Origin: Salipaludibacillus daqingensis
Lineage (GTDB): Bacteria > Bacillota > Bacilli > Bacillales > Salisediminibacteriaceae
Length of the DNA: 60,941 bases
Assembly: GCF_029891575.1 (NCBI RefSeq)
Contig: NZ_JARZHF010000014.1
Span: forward strand, 1 to 60,941
Direction: 5' to 3'
In this document: piece after piece, positions 19,924 through 30,731 of the stretch
Numbering within the stretch: the first letter of the stretch is position 1
How the letters are laid out: every line of letters starts with the position of its first letter
Notes under the pieces: model-generated
What the model was told of the DNA's origin: nothing
Databases searched by the model: none
Seen by the model: the letters and a program-made list of their open reading frames with translations, nothing else
Program-made: the position numbers and the translations under genes

Positions 19924-19993
19924 GGTTGCGATATAACTTGATTTATTCAGGTTCGCAACCTTTATTAGTGGGAGGTCTAACCGCTAAAACCAC
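19924..19993 (+). promoter_or_regulatory. L1-type autogenous leader before rplA (rRNA mimic)
   Basis: At 19968-19993 the RNA can fold as GUGG/CCAC (19968-19971 with 19990-19993) enclosing GA, then GGU/ACC (19974-19976 with 19980-19982), and an asymmetric GCUAAAA loop (19983-19989). This resembles the L1 site of 23S rRNA, where GUGG-GA-GG faces a GAAAUA-CCAC strand. The element ends four bases before the rplA Shine-Dalgarno, so L1 binding would block translation. Just upstream GGTTGCGA (19924-19931) pairs with TCGCAACC (19953-19960). Confidence 0.65.
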
Positions 19994-20011
19994 AATAAGG
20001 AGGAAACAACA

Positions 20012-20707
20012 TTGGCTAATAAAGGAAAGAAATATCAAGATGCATTAAAGCAAATTGATCGTGAGAAATTGTATAATGCAAATGAAGCGATTGAGTTAGT
20101 AAAAAAGACAGCGACAGCAAACTTTGACGAAAGTGTTGAGTTAGCAGCTCGTTTAGGTGTTGACCCTAAGAAAGCTGATCAACAAATTCGTGGAGCAGTC
20201 GTGCTTCCTAACGGAACAGGGAAAACACAAACAGTCCTTGTTTTTGCTAAGGGAGAAAAAGCGAAAGAAGCGGAAGCTGCAGGAGCAGACTTCGTTGGAG
20301 AAGAAGACATGATCAATAAAGTCACTCAAGGTTGGTTAGACTTTGACGTGGTTGTCGCAACTCCAGACATGATGGCTCAAGTTGGTAAACTTGGTCGAGT
20401 ACTAGGACCTAAAGGGTTAATGCCTAACCCTAAAACTGGAACTGTTACTTTTGAAGTAGAAAGAGCCGTTACTGAAATCAAAGCAGGTAAAGTAGAATAC
20501 CGCGTTGATAAGTCAGGGAACATTCATGTTCCAATCGGTAAAGCTTCATTTGATCAAGATAAGCTAGTAGAGAACTTCCAAACGATGATGGATACGTTGA
20601 TGAAGGTAAAACCAGCTGCAGCAAAAGGAACATATTTAAAAAATGTTTCCCTTGCGGCAACGATGGGGCCTGGCTTAAAAGTTAATGTTTCTAGTTATAA
20701 ACAATAG
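20012..20707 (+). CDS. rplA: Ribosomal protein L1
   Basis: L1 (231 residues) forms the mobile L1 stalk at the E site and is an mRNA-binding translational repressor in many bacteria. The two-domain fold is seen from the [14 protein letters not shown] segment (about 132-145) in domain II and the flanking domain I. The TTG start at 20012 follows AAGGAGG. The mRNA just upstream resembles the L1 site of 23S rRNA. A new promoter begins at the base after the stop. Confidence 0.96.
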   Translation: MANKGKKYQDALKQIDREKLYNANEAIELVKKTATANFDESVELAARLGVDPKKADQQIRGAVVLPNGTGKTQTVLVFAKGEKAKEAEAAGADFVGEEDMINKVTQGWLDFDVVVATPDMMAQVGKLGRVLGPKGLMPNPKTGTVTFEVERAVTEIKAGKVEYRVDKSGNIHVPIGKASFDQDKLVENFQTMMDTLMKVKPAAAKGTYLKNVSLAATMGPGLKVNVSSYKQ

Positions 20708-20736
20708 TTGACTTCCCTTCTTTAGGGAGTTATACT
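20708..20736 (+). promoter_or_regulatory. SigA promoter for rplJ-rplL
   Basis: TTGACT (20708-20713), 17 bp, TATACT (20731-20736). The -35 starts at the base after the rplA stop codon. Confidence 0.85.
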
Positions 20737-20763
20737 GATTTTTGTTAAATGGAATCGATCATA

Positions 20764-20884
20764 CCGTAGACAGCAGGTGCCCTTGTGGCTTAATTACCCG
20801 CCGAGGTTTGTAGCGTCGAAGACCTATGTTTCATAGGGAATAGATTATACTACCTCCGTGTCTACGCACGGAGGTATTTTTTAT
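20764..20884 (+). promoter_or_regulatory. Ribosomal protein L10 leader with attenuator
   Basis: The leader carries the conserved CCGTAGACAGCAGGTGCC and CCGCCGAGGT segments of the Firmicute L10 leader. It ends in a strong terminator, TACCTCCGTG (20851-20860) with CACGGAGGTA (20867-20876), followed by T. CGTAGACA (20765-20772) is exactly complementary to TGTCTACG (20859-20866), so an antiterminator that destroys the terminator is available. Free L10 or L10-L12 is the expected ligand that favours termination. Confidence 0.9.
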
Positions 20885-20925
20885 AGCTTACAAACGGTAT
20901 GAATAATCTTCAGGGAGGTGTCAGA

Positions 20926-21426
20926 ATGAGCAAAGTGATTGAAAAGAAGAGTCAAGTTGTTGACGAAATTACAAACAAACTAAAGGAAAGCCAATCGACA
21001 ATCGTTGTTGATTACCGTGGTTTGAATGTTTCTGAAATAACTGAGCTTCGGAAAGAACTTCGTGAAGCAAATGTAGACTTTAAAGTTTACAAGAACTCAA
21101 TGGTTCGACGTGCTACGGCTGAAACAGAATTGACAGGAATCGACGAGCAACTCGTTGGCCCTACTGCAATTGCATTCAGTAACGATGACGTTATTGCTCC
21201 AGCGAAGATTCTTAACAACTTCGCGAAAAAGCATGAAGCATTAGAATTGAAAGCAGGAATCATTGAAGGGCGTGTAGCTTCTTTAGACGAAGTGAAAGCA
21301 CTAGCGACTTTACCATCACGCGATGGTTTATTGTCTATGCTTCTCAACGTTATGCAAGCTCCAATCCGCAACTTTGCATTGGCTACAAAAGCTGTTGCAG
21401 AACAAAAAGAAGAACAAGGTGCGTAA
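20926..21426 (+). CDS. rplJ: Ribosomal protein L10
   Basis: L10 (166 residues) is the stalk base that carries the L7/L12 dimers. The N-terminal rRNA-binding domain has [16 protein letters not shown] (about 26-41) and the [11 protein letters not shown] segment; the C-terminal helix (about 130-166) binds L12. ATG at 20926 is preceded by CAGGGAGGTG; an upstream ATG at 20899 lacks a site. Expression is governed by the attenuating leader upstream. Confidence 0.96.
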   Translation: MSKVIEKKSQVVDEITNKLKESQSTIVVDYRGLNVSEITELRKELREANVDFKVYKNSMVRRATAETELTGIDEQLVGPTAIAFSNDDVIAPAKILNNFAKKHEALELKAGIIEGRVASLDEVKALATLPSRDGLLSMLLNVMQAPIRNFALATKAVAEQKEEQGA

Positions 21427-21488
21427 ACCCACCATTCAAAAAAATTGCCTAACGGCATAAAACTATCACTAATAGGAGGAATTTAATC

Positions 21489-21851
21489 ATGACAAAGCAA
21501 GAAATGGTCGACGCGATTAAAGAAATGTCAGTATTAGAATTAAATGATTTAGTAAAAGCAATCGAGGAAGAGTTTGGCGTTACAGCTGCGGCACCAGTTG
21601 CAGCAGCAGGTGGCGGAGCAGAAGAAGCTGCTGAAGAGCAAACTGAATTTGATGTAGTTCTTGAGTCTGCTGGATCTGCTAAAATCGGTGTTATCAAAGT
21701 AGTTCGTGAAATCACTGGTCTTGGTCTTAAGGACGCAAAAGCACTTGTTGATGGTGCTCCAGCTGCAGTTAAAGAAGGCGTAGATAAAGACGAAGCTGAA
21801 GAAATCAAAGGTAAACTTGAAGAAGCAGGAGCTTCTGTAGAAGTTAAGTAA
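21489..21851 (+). CDS. rplL: Ribosomal protein L7/L12
   Basis: L12 (120 residues) is the multicopy stalk protein that recruits elongation factor GTPases. It has the N-terminal dimerisation helices, an alanine-rich hinge (about 36-50) and the C-terminal domain with [20 protein letters not shown] (about 62-81), the factor contact. It lies 62 bases after rplJ with AATAGGAGGA before the ATG, the usual means of making L12 in excess. A strong terminator follows. Confidence 0.97.
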   Translation: MTKQEMVDAIKEMSVLELNDLVKAIEEEFGVTAAAPVAAAGGGAEEAAEEQTEFDVVLESAGSAKIGVIKVVREITGLGLKDAKALVDGAPAAVKEGVDKDEAEEIKGKLEEAGASVEVK

Positions 21852-21866
21852 TTACACACTCAAACG

Positions 21867-21905
21867 AGAACTCGCTTTGGTATCCAAAGCGAGTTTTCTT
21901 TTACT
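21867..21905 (+). terminator. rplJL terminator
   Basis: AACTCGCTTTGG (21869-21880) and CCAAAGCGAGTT (21884-21895) form a perfect 12-bp stem with a three-base loop, followed by a T-rich tail. It makes ybxB and rpoBC largely independent of the L10 operon. Confidence 0.92.
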
Positions 21906-22020
21906 TTTCTTTAAGTATTGTTTACAGAAGGATAACCAAAATTTGATTACATTGATTGACTATAGTACATTTTATTCGTAGAAGAATAAAAATCAAGATA
22001 AAGAAAGGGCGTTGATCTCC

Positions 22021-22629
22021 GTGTCTGACCACTATTATTCAGAAAAGCCTTCCGCGAAAAGCGACCAAAAAACAATAAAAGAAACCATAATTGATCATAC
22101 TTTTACTTTTAAAGTAGATCATGGTGTCTTTTCCAAAGGTGGACTTGATTTTGGTTCAAAACTATTAATTGAAACCTTTCAAGAACCTGAAGTAGATGGA
22201 AAGATTGCAGATGTGGGTTGCGGTTGGGGCCCTATCGGAATTGCAGTTGCAAAAAGTTTCCCCAAAAGACACGTTCGAATGGTAGATATCAACGAACGAT
22301 CTATTTTACTTTCAAAGGAAAATGCTTCGTTAAATCATGTTACTGATAATACATTTATTTCGCAAAACGATGTGATGGAAGGATTTGAAGAAGGCGAATA
22401 TGCAGCGGTTATTACAAATCCACCGATCCGGGCTGGAAAAGAAGTTGTCTTTAAAATTTATGAACAATCTATTAAGGCACTGAAACGTGGCGGAAGTATA
22501 TGGGTTGTTATTCAAAAGAAACAAGGTGCTGCATCAACGGAAAAAAAGCTTGAAGAATTAGGTTTGGAAGTAACGACGAAAAATAAACAAAAAGGTTATT
22601 TTATTTTTCAAGGAAAAAAGATTGACTAG
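22021..22629 (+). CDS. ybxB: YbxB, class I SAM methyltransferase of the RsmC type
   Basis: The 202-residue protein has a Rossmann methyltransferase fold with motif I DVGCGWGPIG (about 65-74) and the substrate-amine motif NPPIRAG (about 128-134), both typical of 16S rRNA guanine-N2 methyltransferases (RsmC-like). It is about half the length of E. coli RsmC and lacks the pseudo-catalytic N-terminal half. GTG at 22021 is chosen since homologues begin SDHYYSEKPS and AAAGGG lies 11 bases upstream. The exact target nucleotide is inferred. The gene sits between rplL and rpoB as in B. subtilis. Confidence 0.85.
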   Translation: MSDHYYSEKPSAKSDQKTIKETIIDHTFTFKVDHGVFSKGGLDFGSKLLIETFQEPEVDGKIADVGCGWGPIGIAVAKSFPKRHVRMVDINERSILLSKENASLNHVTDNTFISQNDVMEGFEEGEYAAVITNPPIRAGKEVVFKIYEQSIKALKRGGSIWVVIQKKQGAASTEKKLEELGLEVTTKNKQKGYFIFQGKKID

Positions 22630-22772
22630 TCTTTTTGGTTGTGTTAGTGTTGTTTAATGCGTATGAACATAAAAAATTGATAATAGGGCTTTTCTGCTCT
22701 ATTTGTACTAGTGACATTTGATTACGTGCAATTTTCGGAGTGAGAAGTAGAGATGAATAAAAAGAATGGATT

Positions 22773-22850
22773 AAAAAAAGGGTGAATTGGACAAACTATG
22801 AACGTCTTTTATGTATGTAAAATAATAGAAGACACCACAACCCTTTTTTC
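22773..22850 (+). terminator. candidate terminator after ybxB
   Basis: AAAAAAAGGGT (22773-22783) pairs with ACCCTTTTTT (22840-22849) across a loop that itself forms the stem GTCTTTTAT/ATAGAAGAC (22804-22812 with 22825-22833). The 3' arm supplies the T run. Confidence 0.65.
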
Positions 22851-22870
22851 TTTGTTTATTTTTGAAAAAT

Positions 22871-23056
22871 GTAACTTTCTAGAGTAAAAGTTACGCAGTT
22901 ATTCTACTTCATTCTACAATACTTCTAAGAAATCCTTTTTGTTTAGAAAGGTTGCTCTATTTTTCTCAATAGAAAAAAAGAGTACTGGAGAAAAGAAAGA
23001 TTTTATTACGTATCTGTCAAAGGATTTCTGCATTGACTCCATGCAGCAGTCCTTTT
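22871..23056 (+). promoter_or_regulatory. structured rpoB leader (three hairpins)
   Basis: Three hairpins precede rpoB. GTAACTTT/AAAGTTAC is at 22871-22894. CTCTATTTTTCT/AGAAAAAAAGAG, with one mismatch, is at 22955-22982. AAAGGA+CTGCAT / ATGCAG+TCCTTT, with a 3x3 internal loop, is at 23019-23055, ending 36 bases before the start codon. TACAAT at 22915-22920 is the best -10, with only a weak -35. I do not recognise the leader as a known family. Confidence 0.55.
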
Positions 23057-23091
23057 GATGATAAAAACGTTAGGTTTGAGGGGTGAATGAG

Positions 23092-26000
23092 TTGACAGGT
23101 CAACTAGTTCAGTATGGACGCCACCGCCAGAGAAGAAGTTATGCACGAATTAATGAAGTTTTGGACCTTCCAAACTTGATTGAAATTCAAACAGCTTCTT
23201 ATCAATGGTTTCTTGATGAGGGTATTCGCGAGATGTTTCATGACATCTCACCAATTGAGGATTTTACAGGAAACTTAGTTCTTGAGTTTATTGACTATAG
23301 CTTAGGAGATCCAAAGTACCCTGTAGATGAATCAAAGGAACGGGATGTAACGTATTCTGCGCCGCTTCGTGTAAAGGTTCGACTTATTAACAAGGAGACA
23401 GGCGAAGTAAAAGAACAAGAAGTGTTTATGGGAGATTTCCCACTTATGACAGACACGGGTACATTTGTCATTAATGGTGCCGAGCGTGTTATTGTTTCTC
23501 AGCTTGTTCGATCACCAAGCGTGTATTTTAGTGAGAAAATGGATAAAAACGGAAAGCGAGGCTTTACAACAACGGTGATTCCTAACCGTGGTGCCTGGCT
23601 AGAACTTGAAACCGATGCGAAAGATGTTGTGTATGTTCGAATCGATCGTACGCGTAAAATCCCTGCTACGGTTTTATTACGTGCGCTTGGATTTGGCACT
23701 GATCAAGAGATCATTGACTTATTAGGAGAAGATGAGTACTTACGTAATACGCTAGAAAAAGATAATACAGATAGCTCTGAAAAAGCGCTTCTTGAAATCT
23801 ACGAGCGATTACGACCAGGAGAGCCTCCTACAGTAGAAAGTGCTAAAAGCTTATTAGAGTCACGCTTTTTTGACCCTAAACGCTATGATTTAGCTAATGT
23901 AGGTCGTTACAAGATGAATAAGAAACTTCATATTAAAAATCGCCTGTTTAATCAGATTCTAGCTGAAACATTGGTAGATCCTGAAACAGGAGAAATTTTA
24001 GCTGAAGAAGGTGCATTGATTGATCGACGGTTGCTCGATAAATTAATCCCTTATTTAGAAAATGATGTTGGCTTCCGTCATATTAACTTGCAAGGTGGGG
24101 TTATTGACGATGAAGAAGTAGAACTTCAATCTGTGTTGATTTATTCACAGAAACAGTCCGAGCAAGACCAACCAATTAAGGTTATTGCTAATGGACAAAT
24201 TGACAAAACAATCAAGAACATTACGCCGGCTGATATCATTTCGTCTGTTAGTTATTTCTTCAACTTGCTTCATGGAGTTGGAAATACAGATGACATTGAC
24301 CATTTAGGAAATCGTCGACTTCGTTCTGTTGGTGAGCTATTGCAAAACCAATTCCGTATCGGTCTTTCTCGTATGGAACGTGTTGTTCGTGAGCGTATGT
24401 CAATTCAAGATGCAAACATGATCACGCCACAAGCATTAATTAATATTCGACCAGTTATCGCGTCGATTAAAGAGTTCTTTGGAAGCTCTCAGCTTTCTCA
24501 GTTCATGGACCAAACAAATCCGCTAGCGGAATTGACGCATAAACGTCGTTTATCTGCTCTTGGACCTGGTGGTTTGACTCGTGAGCGCGCAGGTTTTGAA
24601 GTACGTGACGTTCACTATTCCCACTATGGCCGTATGTGTCCGATTGAGACACCTGAGGGACCAAACATTGGTTTGATTAACTCATTATCCAGTTTTGCGA
24701 AGGTAAATCAATTTGGTTTTATTGAAACGCCTTATCGAAAAGTGGATCATGAATCAGGCAAAGTTTCCAAACAAGTTGACTATTTAACAGCGGATGAAGA
24801 AGATAACTACGTTGTTGCACAAGCAAATGCGAAACTAGAAGAAGATGGATCATTTACAGATGACGATATTATTTGTCGTTTCCGTGGTGAGAACATCATC
24901 GTACCTAGGGATCGCGTTGACTATATGGACGTATCACCAAAGCAAGTTGTTTCTGCGGCTACGGCATGTATTCCTTTCTTGGAAAACGATGACTCTAACC
25001 GTGCATTAATGGGTGCTAACATGCAGCGTCAAGCAGTTCCACTTATTGAACCACGATCTCCTCTAGTCGGAACAGGTATGGAATATGTTTCTGCTAAAGA
25101 CTCAGGGGCTGCGATAGTTGCAGCTAAAAAAGGTCGCGTCGAACGTGTTAGTGCTAAATATATAGACATCCGCGCTATTGATGAAGTAAATGGTAAAGAT
25201 GTTGAAGGTGACGTTCAGCGATATAACTTGATGAAATTTGAGCGATCGAACCAAGGGACATGTTACAACCAACGCCCAATTGTAAGTGAAGGCATGATCG
25301 TTGAGAAAGGTGAAATCCTTGCAGACGGTTCTTCTATGGAAAAAGGCGAAATGGCTCTGGGTCAAAACGTTCTTGTTGGTTTCATGACTTGGGATGGATA
25401 TAACTATGAGGATGCGATCATTTTGAGTGAGCGCCTCGTAAAAGATGATGTCTATACGTCCATTCATATTGAAGAATATGAGTCGGAAGCTCGTGACACA
25501 AAACTTGGACCAGAAGAAATTACCCGTGATATTCCAAACGTAGGAGAAGACGCTCTAAGAAACTTAGATGAGCGTGGAATTATCCGCGTCGGGGCAGAAG
25601 TGAAGGATGGAGATATTCTCGTAGGTAAAGTTACGCCTAAAGGGGTAACGGAGCTAACAGCTGAAGAGAGACTTTTACACGCTATTTTTGGTGAGAAAGC
25701 TCGTGAAGTTCGAGATACATCGTTACGTTCTCCGCACGGAGGCGACGGAATTGTACTTGATGTAAAAGTATTTAACCGTGAAGATGGCGATGAGCTTCCT
25801 CCAGGTGTAAACCAACTCGTTCGTGTGTACATCGTACAAAAGCGTAAAATTCACGAAGGTGACAAAATGGCCGGTCGACACGGAAACAAAGGTGTTATTT
25901 CCCGGATCCTTCCTGAAGAAGATATGCCTTACTTACCAGATGGTACACCAATCGATATCATGCTTAACCCGCTAGGGGTTCCATCACGTATGAATATCGG

Positions 26001-26637
26001 GCAAGTTCTTGAGCTGCATATGGGTATGGCAGCAAAACAACTTGGTATTCACATCGCAACACCAGTTTTTGATGGAGCGCGTGAAGAAGATGTTTGGAGC
26101 ACAATTGAAGAATCAGGCATGTCAAGAGACGGAAAGACAGTCCTTTATGACGGTCGTTCTGGTGAAGCGTTTGATAACCGAGTATCTGTTGGTGTCATGT
26201 ACATGATCAAACTGGCTCACATGGTTGACGATAAACTGCATGCTCGTTCTACTGGACCTTATTCCTTGGTCACACAACAGCCGTTGGGTGGTAAAGCGCA
26301 ATTTGGTGGACAGCGTTTCGGTGAGATGGAAGTATGGGCACTTGAAGCTTATGGTGCTGCGTATACGTTGCAAGAAATCTTAACTGTGAAGTCAGATGAT
26401 ACAATCGGTCGTGTGAAAACATATGAAGCGATTGTCAAAGGTGAAAATGTACCAGAACCAGGAGTTCCTGAGTCATTTAAAGTTCTAATAAAAGAGCTTC
26501 AAAGCCTTGGTATGGACGTGAAGATGTTATCAAGCAATGATGAAGAAATCGACATGTTAGAGATGGATGACGAAGATGATCAATCGAAGGATAAATTGAA
26601 TTTAAATTTGGAGTCTAGCACTGAGTCAAACGGATAA
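23092..26637 (+). CDS. rpoB: RNA polymerase subunit beta
   Basis: RpoB (1181 residues) forms one jaw of the polymerase and the rifampicin pocket. The rifampicin region [20 protein letters not shown] (466-485) keeps Q470, D473, H483, R486 and S488, so a sensitive enzyme is expected. The C-terminal clamp motifs [13 protein letters not shown] and the [17 protein letters not shown] segment are intact, and the tail is acidic (about 1150-1181). TTG at 23092 is chosen, with GAGGGGTGA five bases upstream and the family start [10 protein letters not shown]; a GTG nine bases upstream overlaps that site. rpoC follows after 36 bases. Confidence 0.96.
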   Translation: MTGQLVQYGRHRQRRSYARINEVLDLPNLIEIQTASYQWFLDEGIREMFHDISPIEDFTGNLVLEFIDYSLGDPKYPVDESKERDVTYSAPLRVKVRLINKETGEVKEQEVFMGDFPLMTDTGTFVINGAERVIVSQLVRSPSVYFSEKMDKNGKRGFTTTVIPNRGAWLELETDAKDVVYVRIDRTRKIPATVLLRALGFGTDQEIIDLLGEDEYLRNTLEKDNTDSSEKALLEIYERLRPGEPPTVESAKSLLESRFFDPKRYDLANVGRYKMNKKLHIKNRLFNQILAETLVDPETGEILAEEGALIDRRLLDKLIPYLENDVGFRHINLQGGVIDDEEVELQSVLIYSQKQSEQDQPIKVIANGQIDKTIKNITPADIISSVSYFFNLLHGVGNTDDIDHLGNRRLRSVGELLQNQFRIGLSRMERVVRERMSIQDANMITPQALINIRPVIASIKEFFGSSQLSQFMDQTNPLAELTHKRRLSALGPGGLTRERAGFEVRDVHYSHYGRMCPIETPEGPNIGLINSLSSFAKVNQFGFIETPYRKVDHESGKVSKQVDYLTADEEDNYVVAQANAKLEEDGSFTDDDIICRFRGENIIVPRDRVDYMDVSPKQVVSAATACIPFLENDDSNRALMGANMQRQAVPLIEPRSPLVGTGMEYVSAKDSGAAIVAAKKGRVERVSAKYIDIRAIDEVNGKDVEGDVQRYNLMKFERSNQGTCYNQRPIVSEGMIVEKGEILADGSSMEKGEMALGQNVLVGFMTWDGYNYEDAIILSERLVKDDVYTSIHIEEYESEARDTKLGPEEITRDIPNVGEDALRNLDERGIIRVGAEVKDGDILVGKVTPKGVTELTAEERLLHAIFGEKAREVRDTSLRSPHGGDGIVLDVKVFNREDGDELPPGVNQLVRVYIVQKRKIHEGDKMAGRHGNKGVISRILPEEDMPYLPDGTPIDIMLNPLGVPSRMNIGQVLELHMGMAAKQLGIHIATPVFDGAREEDVWSTIEESGMSRDGKTVLYDGRSGEAFDNRVSVGVMYMIKLAHMVDDKLHARSTGPYSLVTQQPLGGKAQFGGQRFGEMEVWALEAYGAAYTLQEILTVKSDDTIGRVKTYEAIVKGENVPEPGVPESFKVLIKELQSLGMDVKMLSSNDEEIDMLEMDDEDDQSKDKLNLNLESSTESNG

Positions 26638-26673
26638 CGGAAGAACTTGAATGATGAAAGGGAGGTTAGCCCC

Positions 26674-29600
26674 TTGATCGATGTGAATAATTTTGAATAT
26701 ATGAAAATAGGCCTTGCATCCTCAGATAAAATTCGTTCCTGGTCTAGAGGAGAAGTGAAGAAGCCTGAAACGATAAACTACCGTACACTTAAACCAGAAA
26801 AAGATGGTTTGTTCTGCGAGCGCATTTTCGGTCCTACTAAGGACTGGGAATGTCATTGCGGAAAGTACAAACGAGTTCGATACAAAGGTGTTGTATGTGA
26901 TCGTTGTGGTGTTGAAGTAACAAGAGCGAAAGTTCGTCGTGAACGTATGGGTCACATTGAATTAGCTGCTCCTGTTTCTCACATATGGTATTTCAAAGGA
27001 ATTCCAAGTCGAATGGGTCTTGTTTTAGACATGTCCCCCCGTTCCCTAGAAGAAGTTATTTACTTTGCTTCTTATGTGGTAACAGAGACTGGTGATACTC
27101 CTCTTGAAGTAAAACAACTGCTTTCTGAAAAAGAGTATCGTAACTATCGTGATAAATATGGTCGTACATTCTCAGCACAAATGGGTGCGGAAGCGATTCG
27201 TAAGTTATTAGAAGATATCGATTTAGATAAAGAAGCAGAGCTATTAAAAGAAGAACTAGAAACAGCACAAGGGCAACGCCGTACAAGAGCGATCAAACGA
27301 TTAGAAGTTCTTGAAGCGTTCCGTCATTCTGGCAATGATCCATCCTGGATGGTTTTGGATGTTCTTCCGGTTATTCCACCGGAGCTTCGCCCAATGGTTC
27401 AGCTAGATGGAGGACGATTTGCTACTTCTGATTTAAATGACTTGTATCGTCGAGTAATTAACCGCAACAACCGCTTGAAGCGTTTGTTGGATTTAGGTGC
27501 TCCGAACATTATTGTTCAAAACGAAAAAAGAATGCTTCAAGAAGCCGTTGATGCACTTATTGATAACGGTCGCCGCGGTCGGCCTGTAACTGGTCCTGGT
27601 AACCGTCCATTGAAGTCCCTTTCTCACATGCTTAAGGGTAAACAAGGGCGTTTCCGTCAAAACTTATTAGGAAAACGTGTCGACTACTCAGGTCGTTCCG
27701 TTATCGTTGTAGGTCCGCACTTGAAGATGTACCAATGTGGTCTACCGAAAGAAATGGCTTTAGAATTATTCAAACCTTTTGTTATGAAAGAGTTGGTAAG
27801 TAAAGGCCTAGCCCACAACATCAAGAGTGCTAAACGGAAAGTAGAACGGGTTCACCCAGAAGTTTGGGACGTTCTAGAAGAAGTTATTAGAGAACATCCA
27901 GTACTGTTGAACCGTGCACCAACATTACACAGACTAGGGATTCAAGCCTTTGAGCCAACGTTGGTAGAAGGACGCGCAATTAAACTTCATCCTCTCGTAT
28001 GTACAGCGTACAACGCAGACTTTGATGGAGACCAAATGGCGGTTCACGTTCCACTATCAGCTGAAGCACAAGCGGAATCTCGTCTATTGATGCTTGCAGC
28101 ACAAAATATCTTGAACCCTAAAGATGGAAAACCGGTTGTAACACCATCTCAAGACATGGTACTAGGAAACTACTACTTAACGCTTGAAAGAAAAGGTGCC
28201 ATCGGTGAAGGAAATGTCTATAATGGTCCAAATGAAGTGTTAACTGCTTACCAAAATGGTTATGTTCACCTTCATACTCGTATTGCAGTTCCTGTTCTGT
28301 CATTAAATAAATCCAACTTCAAAGAGAAGTTTGAAGATCATATGATTTTAACTTCTGTAGGTAAAGTAATCTTTAATGAAATTTTGCCAGAATCTTTCCC
28401 TTACATGAATGAACCTTCATTAGAGAACTTGGAATTTGAAACACCTGATAAGTATTTTGTGCCAATGGGTACGGACTTAAAGAAAGAGATCAAAAGTAGA
28501 GATCTTGTTCTTCCGTTTAAAAAAGGTTTCCTTGGTGATATCATTGCACAAGTGTTTAAGAAATTTAAGATTTCCGAAACATCTGTGATGTTAGATAAGA
28601 TGAAGGACTTAGGTTTCTATCATTCCACAAAAGCTGGGATTACTATCGGTGTATCTGACATTGTCGTATTAAAAGATAAACAAGATATACTTGATGAAGG
28701 GGAAGAAAAAGTTCAGCGCATCATGAAGCAATTCCGCCGTGGTTTAATTACGGAAGAAGAGCGTTATGATAAAGTAATTGAAATTTGGAGTAAGTCCAAG
28801 GATGTTATCCAAGAGAAGCTATTAAGTACGTTGGTTAAAACTAACCCAATATTCATGATGAGTGACTCTGGAGCCCGAGGTAATGCTTCCAACTTTACAC
28901 AGCTTGCAGGTATGCGAGGACTGATGGCGAATCCGTCTGGTCGTATCATTGAACTTCCTATTAAATCAAGTTTCCGTGAAGGTTTAACGGTACTTGAGTA
29001 CTTTATCTCAACACACGGTGCCCGTAAAGGTCTTGCCGATACAGCACTTAAGACTGCTGACTCAGGTTACTTGACACGTCGTCTAGTTGACGTTGCGCAA
29101 GACGTCATCATTCGAGACGATGACTGTGGAACAGACCGTGGCCTGGAAGTTAAAGCGATTAAAGAAGGCAATGAAGTCATTGAAAGTCTTTACGACAGAC
29201 TTGTCGGTCGTGTATCTTTCCAGCGCATTTACCACCCAGAAACAAAAGAGGTACTTGCAGAACGTAACCAAGACATTACGGAAGACATGGCGAAAGTCAT
29301 TGAAGATTCTGGTGTAGAAAAGGTAATCATCCGATCTGCCTTTACTTGTGATACAAAACATGGTGTGTGTAAAAAGTGTTACGGTCGTAACCTTGCTACT
29401 GGTTCAGAAGTTGAAGTCGGTGAAGCTGTCGGAATCATTGCAGCTCAATCGATCGGTGAACCAGGAACACAATTAACAATGCGTACATTCCATACAGGTG
29501 GTGTAGCAGGAGACGATATTACACAAGGTTTACCGAGAATTCAAGAAGTATTTGAAGCTCGAAACCCTAAAGGTCTGGCTATCATCTCCGAAATTGAAGG

Positions 29601-30285
29601 TACGGTTTCAGAGATCAAAGATGTCAACGACAAGAAAGAAATTGTCGTTCAAGGTGCTATTGAAACAAGAAGTTACCCAACGTTATATGGTTCAAGACTT
29701 AAAGTGAATGTAGGAGACAACGTAAAACCTGGTGAAGAATTAACAGAAGGTTCGATTGATCCGAAAGAACTGTTGATTGTATCCGGTGTTCAAGGTGTTC
29801 AGGAATACCTTCTACGAGAAGTTCAAAAAGTTTACCGTATGCAAGGGGTAGAAATTGGAGATAAGCACGTTGAGGTTATGGTTCGTCAAATGATGAGGAA
29901 GATCCGCGTTATTGATGCTGGAGATACAAAAGTATTACCAGGATCTCTTGTGGAAATTCATCAGTTTAACGACGCTAACCGTGATATTTTGCTTAGAAAT
30001 GGACGTCCAGCTTCTGGTCGACCAGTGCTATTAGGTATTACGAAAGCATCCTTGGAAACTGATTCCTTCTTATCTGCCGCATCTTTCCAGGAAACGACAA
30101 GAGTTCTTACGGATGCAGCGATCAAAGGTAAGCGAGACGAATTGGTTGGATTGAAAGAAAATGTTATTATCGGTAAACTTGTACCAGCTGGTACAGGAAT
30201 GCAGCGTTACCGTCAAATGGAAGCTGCCGATAAAGAAAAACCACAACAAGAAGATGTTATTGAACAAGTAACGGTTCAAGAATAA
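26674..30285 (+). CDS. rpoC: RNA polymerase subunit beta'
   Basis: RpoC (1203 residues) holds the catalytic magnesium through [12 protein letters not shown] (447-458; D449, D451, D453). The N-terminal zinc ribbon [20 protein letters not shown] lies at about 60-79, a second zinc site is formed in the [13 protein letters not shown] region, and the trigger loop is in the [16 protein letters not shown] segment. TTG at 26674 follows AAAGGGAGGT and gives the family start [15 protein letters not shown]; an upstream ATG at 26647 has no site. It is transcribed with rpoB. Confidence 0.97.
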   Translation: MIDVNNFEYMKIGLASSDKIRSWSRGEVKKPETINYRTLKPEKDGLFCERIFGPTKDWECHCGKYKRVRYKGVVCDRCGVEVTRAKVRRERMGHIELAAPVSHIWYFKGIPSRMGLVLDMSPRSLEEVIYFASYVVTETGDTPLEVKQLLSEKEYRNYRDKYGRTFSAQMGAEAIRKLLEDIDLDKEAELLKEELETAQGQRRTRAIKRLEVLEAFRHSGNDPSWMVLDVLPVIPPELRPMVQLDGGRFATSDLNDLYRRVINRNNRLKRLLDLGAPNIIVQNEKRMLQEAVDALIDNGRRGRPVTGPGNRPLKSLSHMLKGKQGRFRQNLLGKRVDYSGRSVIVVGPHLKMYQCGLPKEMALELFKPFVMKELVSKGLAHNIKSAKRKVERVHPEVWDVLEEVIREHPVLLNRAPTLHRLGIQAFEPTLVEGRAIKLHPLVCTAYNADFDGDQMAVHVPLSAEAQAESRLLMLAAQNILNPKDGKPVVTPSQDMVLGNYYLTLERKGAIGEGNVYNGPNEVLTAYQNGYVHLHTRIAVPVLSLNKSNFKEKFEDHMILTSVGKVIFNEILPESFPYMNEPSLENLEFETPDKYFVPMGTDLKKEIKSRDLVLPFKKGFLGDIIAQVFKKFKISETSVMLDKMKDLGFYHSTKAGITIGVSDIVVLKDKQDILDEGEEKVQRIMKQFRRGLITEEERYDKVIEIWSKSKDVIQEKLLSTLVKTNPIFMMSDSGARGNASNFTQLAGMRGLMANPSGRIIELPIKSSFREGLTVLEYFISTHGARKGLADTALKTADSGYLTRRLVDVAQDVIIRDDDCGTDRGLEVKAIKEGNEVIESLYDRLVGRVSFQRIYHPETKEVLAERNQDITEDMAKVIEDSGVEKVIIRSAFTCDTKHGVCKKCYGRNLATGSEVEVGEAVGIIAAQSIGEPGTQLTMRTFHTGGVAGDDITQGLPRIQEVFEARNPKGLAIISEIEGTVSEIKDVNDKKEIVVQGAIETRSYPTLYGSRLKVNVGDNVKPGEELTEGSIDPKELLIVSGVQGVQEYLLREVQKVYRMQGVEIGDKHVEVMVRQMMRKIRVIDAGDTKVLPGSLVEIHQFNDANRDILLRNGRPASGRPVLLGITKASLETDSFLSAASFQETTRVLTDAAIKGKRDELVGLKENVIIGKLVPAGTGMQRYRQMEAADKEKPQQEDVIEQVTVQE

Positions 30286-30298
30286 TAAAGAAAAAGTG

Positions 30299-30327
30299 TT
30301 GACAGGCAACAATCATGGTGATACTAT
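30299..30327 (+). promoter_or_regulatory. SigA promoter for rplGB and the str cluster
   Basis: TTGACA (30299-30304), 17 bp, TACTAT (30322-30327), starting 13 bases after the rpoC stop. GATACT at 15 bp is an alternative -10. Confidence 0.7.
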
Positions 30328-30368
30328 ATCAAAGTGTGCCAAATACCTGATGCTTTGGAGGATGACAA

Positions 30369-30617
30369 ATGTCTTATGAAAAAGTAGCCCAGGCAGCTAA
30401 TAAAGTCGTAGGCACGAAACAGACATTAAAAGCACTGGAAAACGAGCAGGTTAAAGAACTGATTGTTGCTGAAGATGCAGATCAGAAAGTTTTGGAAAAA
30501 GCTTTACAGATCGCCCAAGGAAAAGGAGTTTCCGTTCATCCGGTAGATTCCATGAAAAAACTTGGGAAAGCATGCGGAATTGACGTAAATGCAGCAATCG
30601 TAGCTATTAAAAAGTAA
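30369..30617 (+). CDS. rplGB: L7Ae-family K-turn binding protein (YbxF type)
   Basis: This 82-residue protein belongs to the L7Ae/L30e/S12e family, which binds kink-turn RNA. The core is seen in KALENEQVKELIVAEDAD (about 20-37), then CGIDVNAAIVAIKK at the C-terminus. B. subtilis YbxF binds K-turns, including riboswitch K-turns, but its main cellular partner is not clear. It has its own promoter 40 bases upstream and sits before rpsL. The SD is TTGGAGGATG, with the ATG spaced normally. Confidence 0.92.
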   Translation: MSYEKVAQAANKVVGTKQTLKALENEQVKELIVAEDADQKVLEKALQIAQGKGVSVHPVDSMKKLGKACGIDVNAAIVAIKK

Positions 30618-30620
30618 ACA

Positions 30621-30658
30621 GTTTTTGCCAACGACGACTCGTCGTTGTTGGTGAAAAC
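30621..30658 (+). promoter_or_regulatory. rpsL leader hairpin
   Basis: CCAACGACGA (30628-30637) pairs with TCGTTGTTGG (30642-30651) around a CTCG tetraloop, and GTTTT (30621-30625) pairs with AAAAC (30654-30658) across a 2x2 internal loop. The tail TTTCCTTTT is a weak T run, so this could be an attenuator between rplGB and rpsL. Confidence 0.55.
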
Positions 30659-30731
30659 TTTCCTTTTAGCCATTTATGAACCACCTGGACCAGTGGCCTT
30701 GCATATTTTATTAAAGAGAGGAGGAAAAACC

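Noticed and set aside
21449-21859. 136-codon minus-strand frame over rplL
   Set aside because: It mirrors the rplL coding sequence and its biased codons; no start signal is seen.
22753-22785. 10-codon Lys-rich peptide in the ybxB-rpoB gap
   Set aside because: Very short, it overlaps the terminator stem and has a poorly placed ribosome-binding site.
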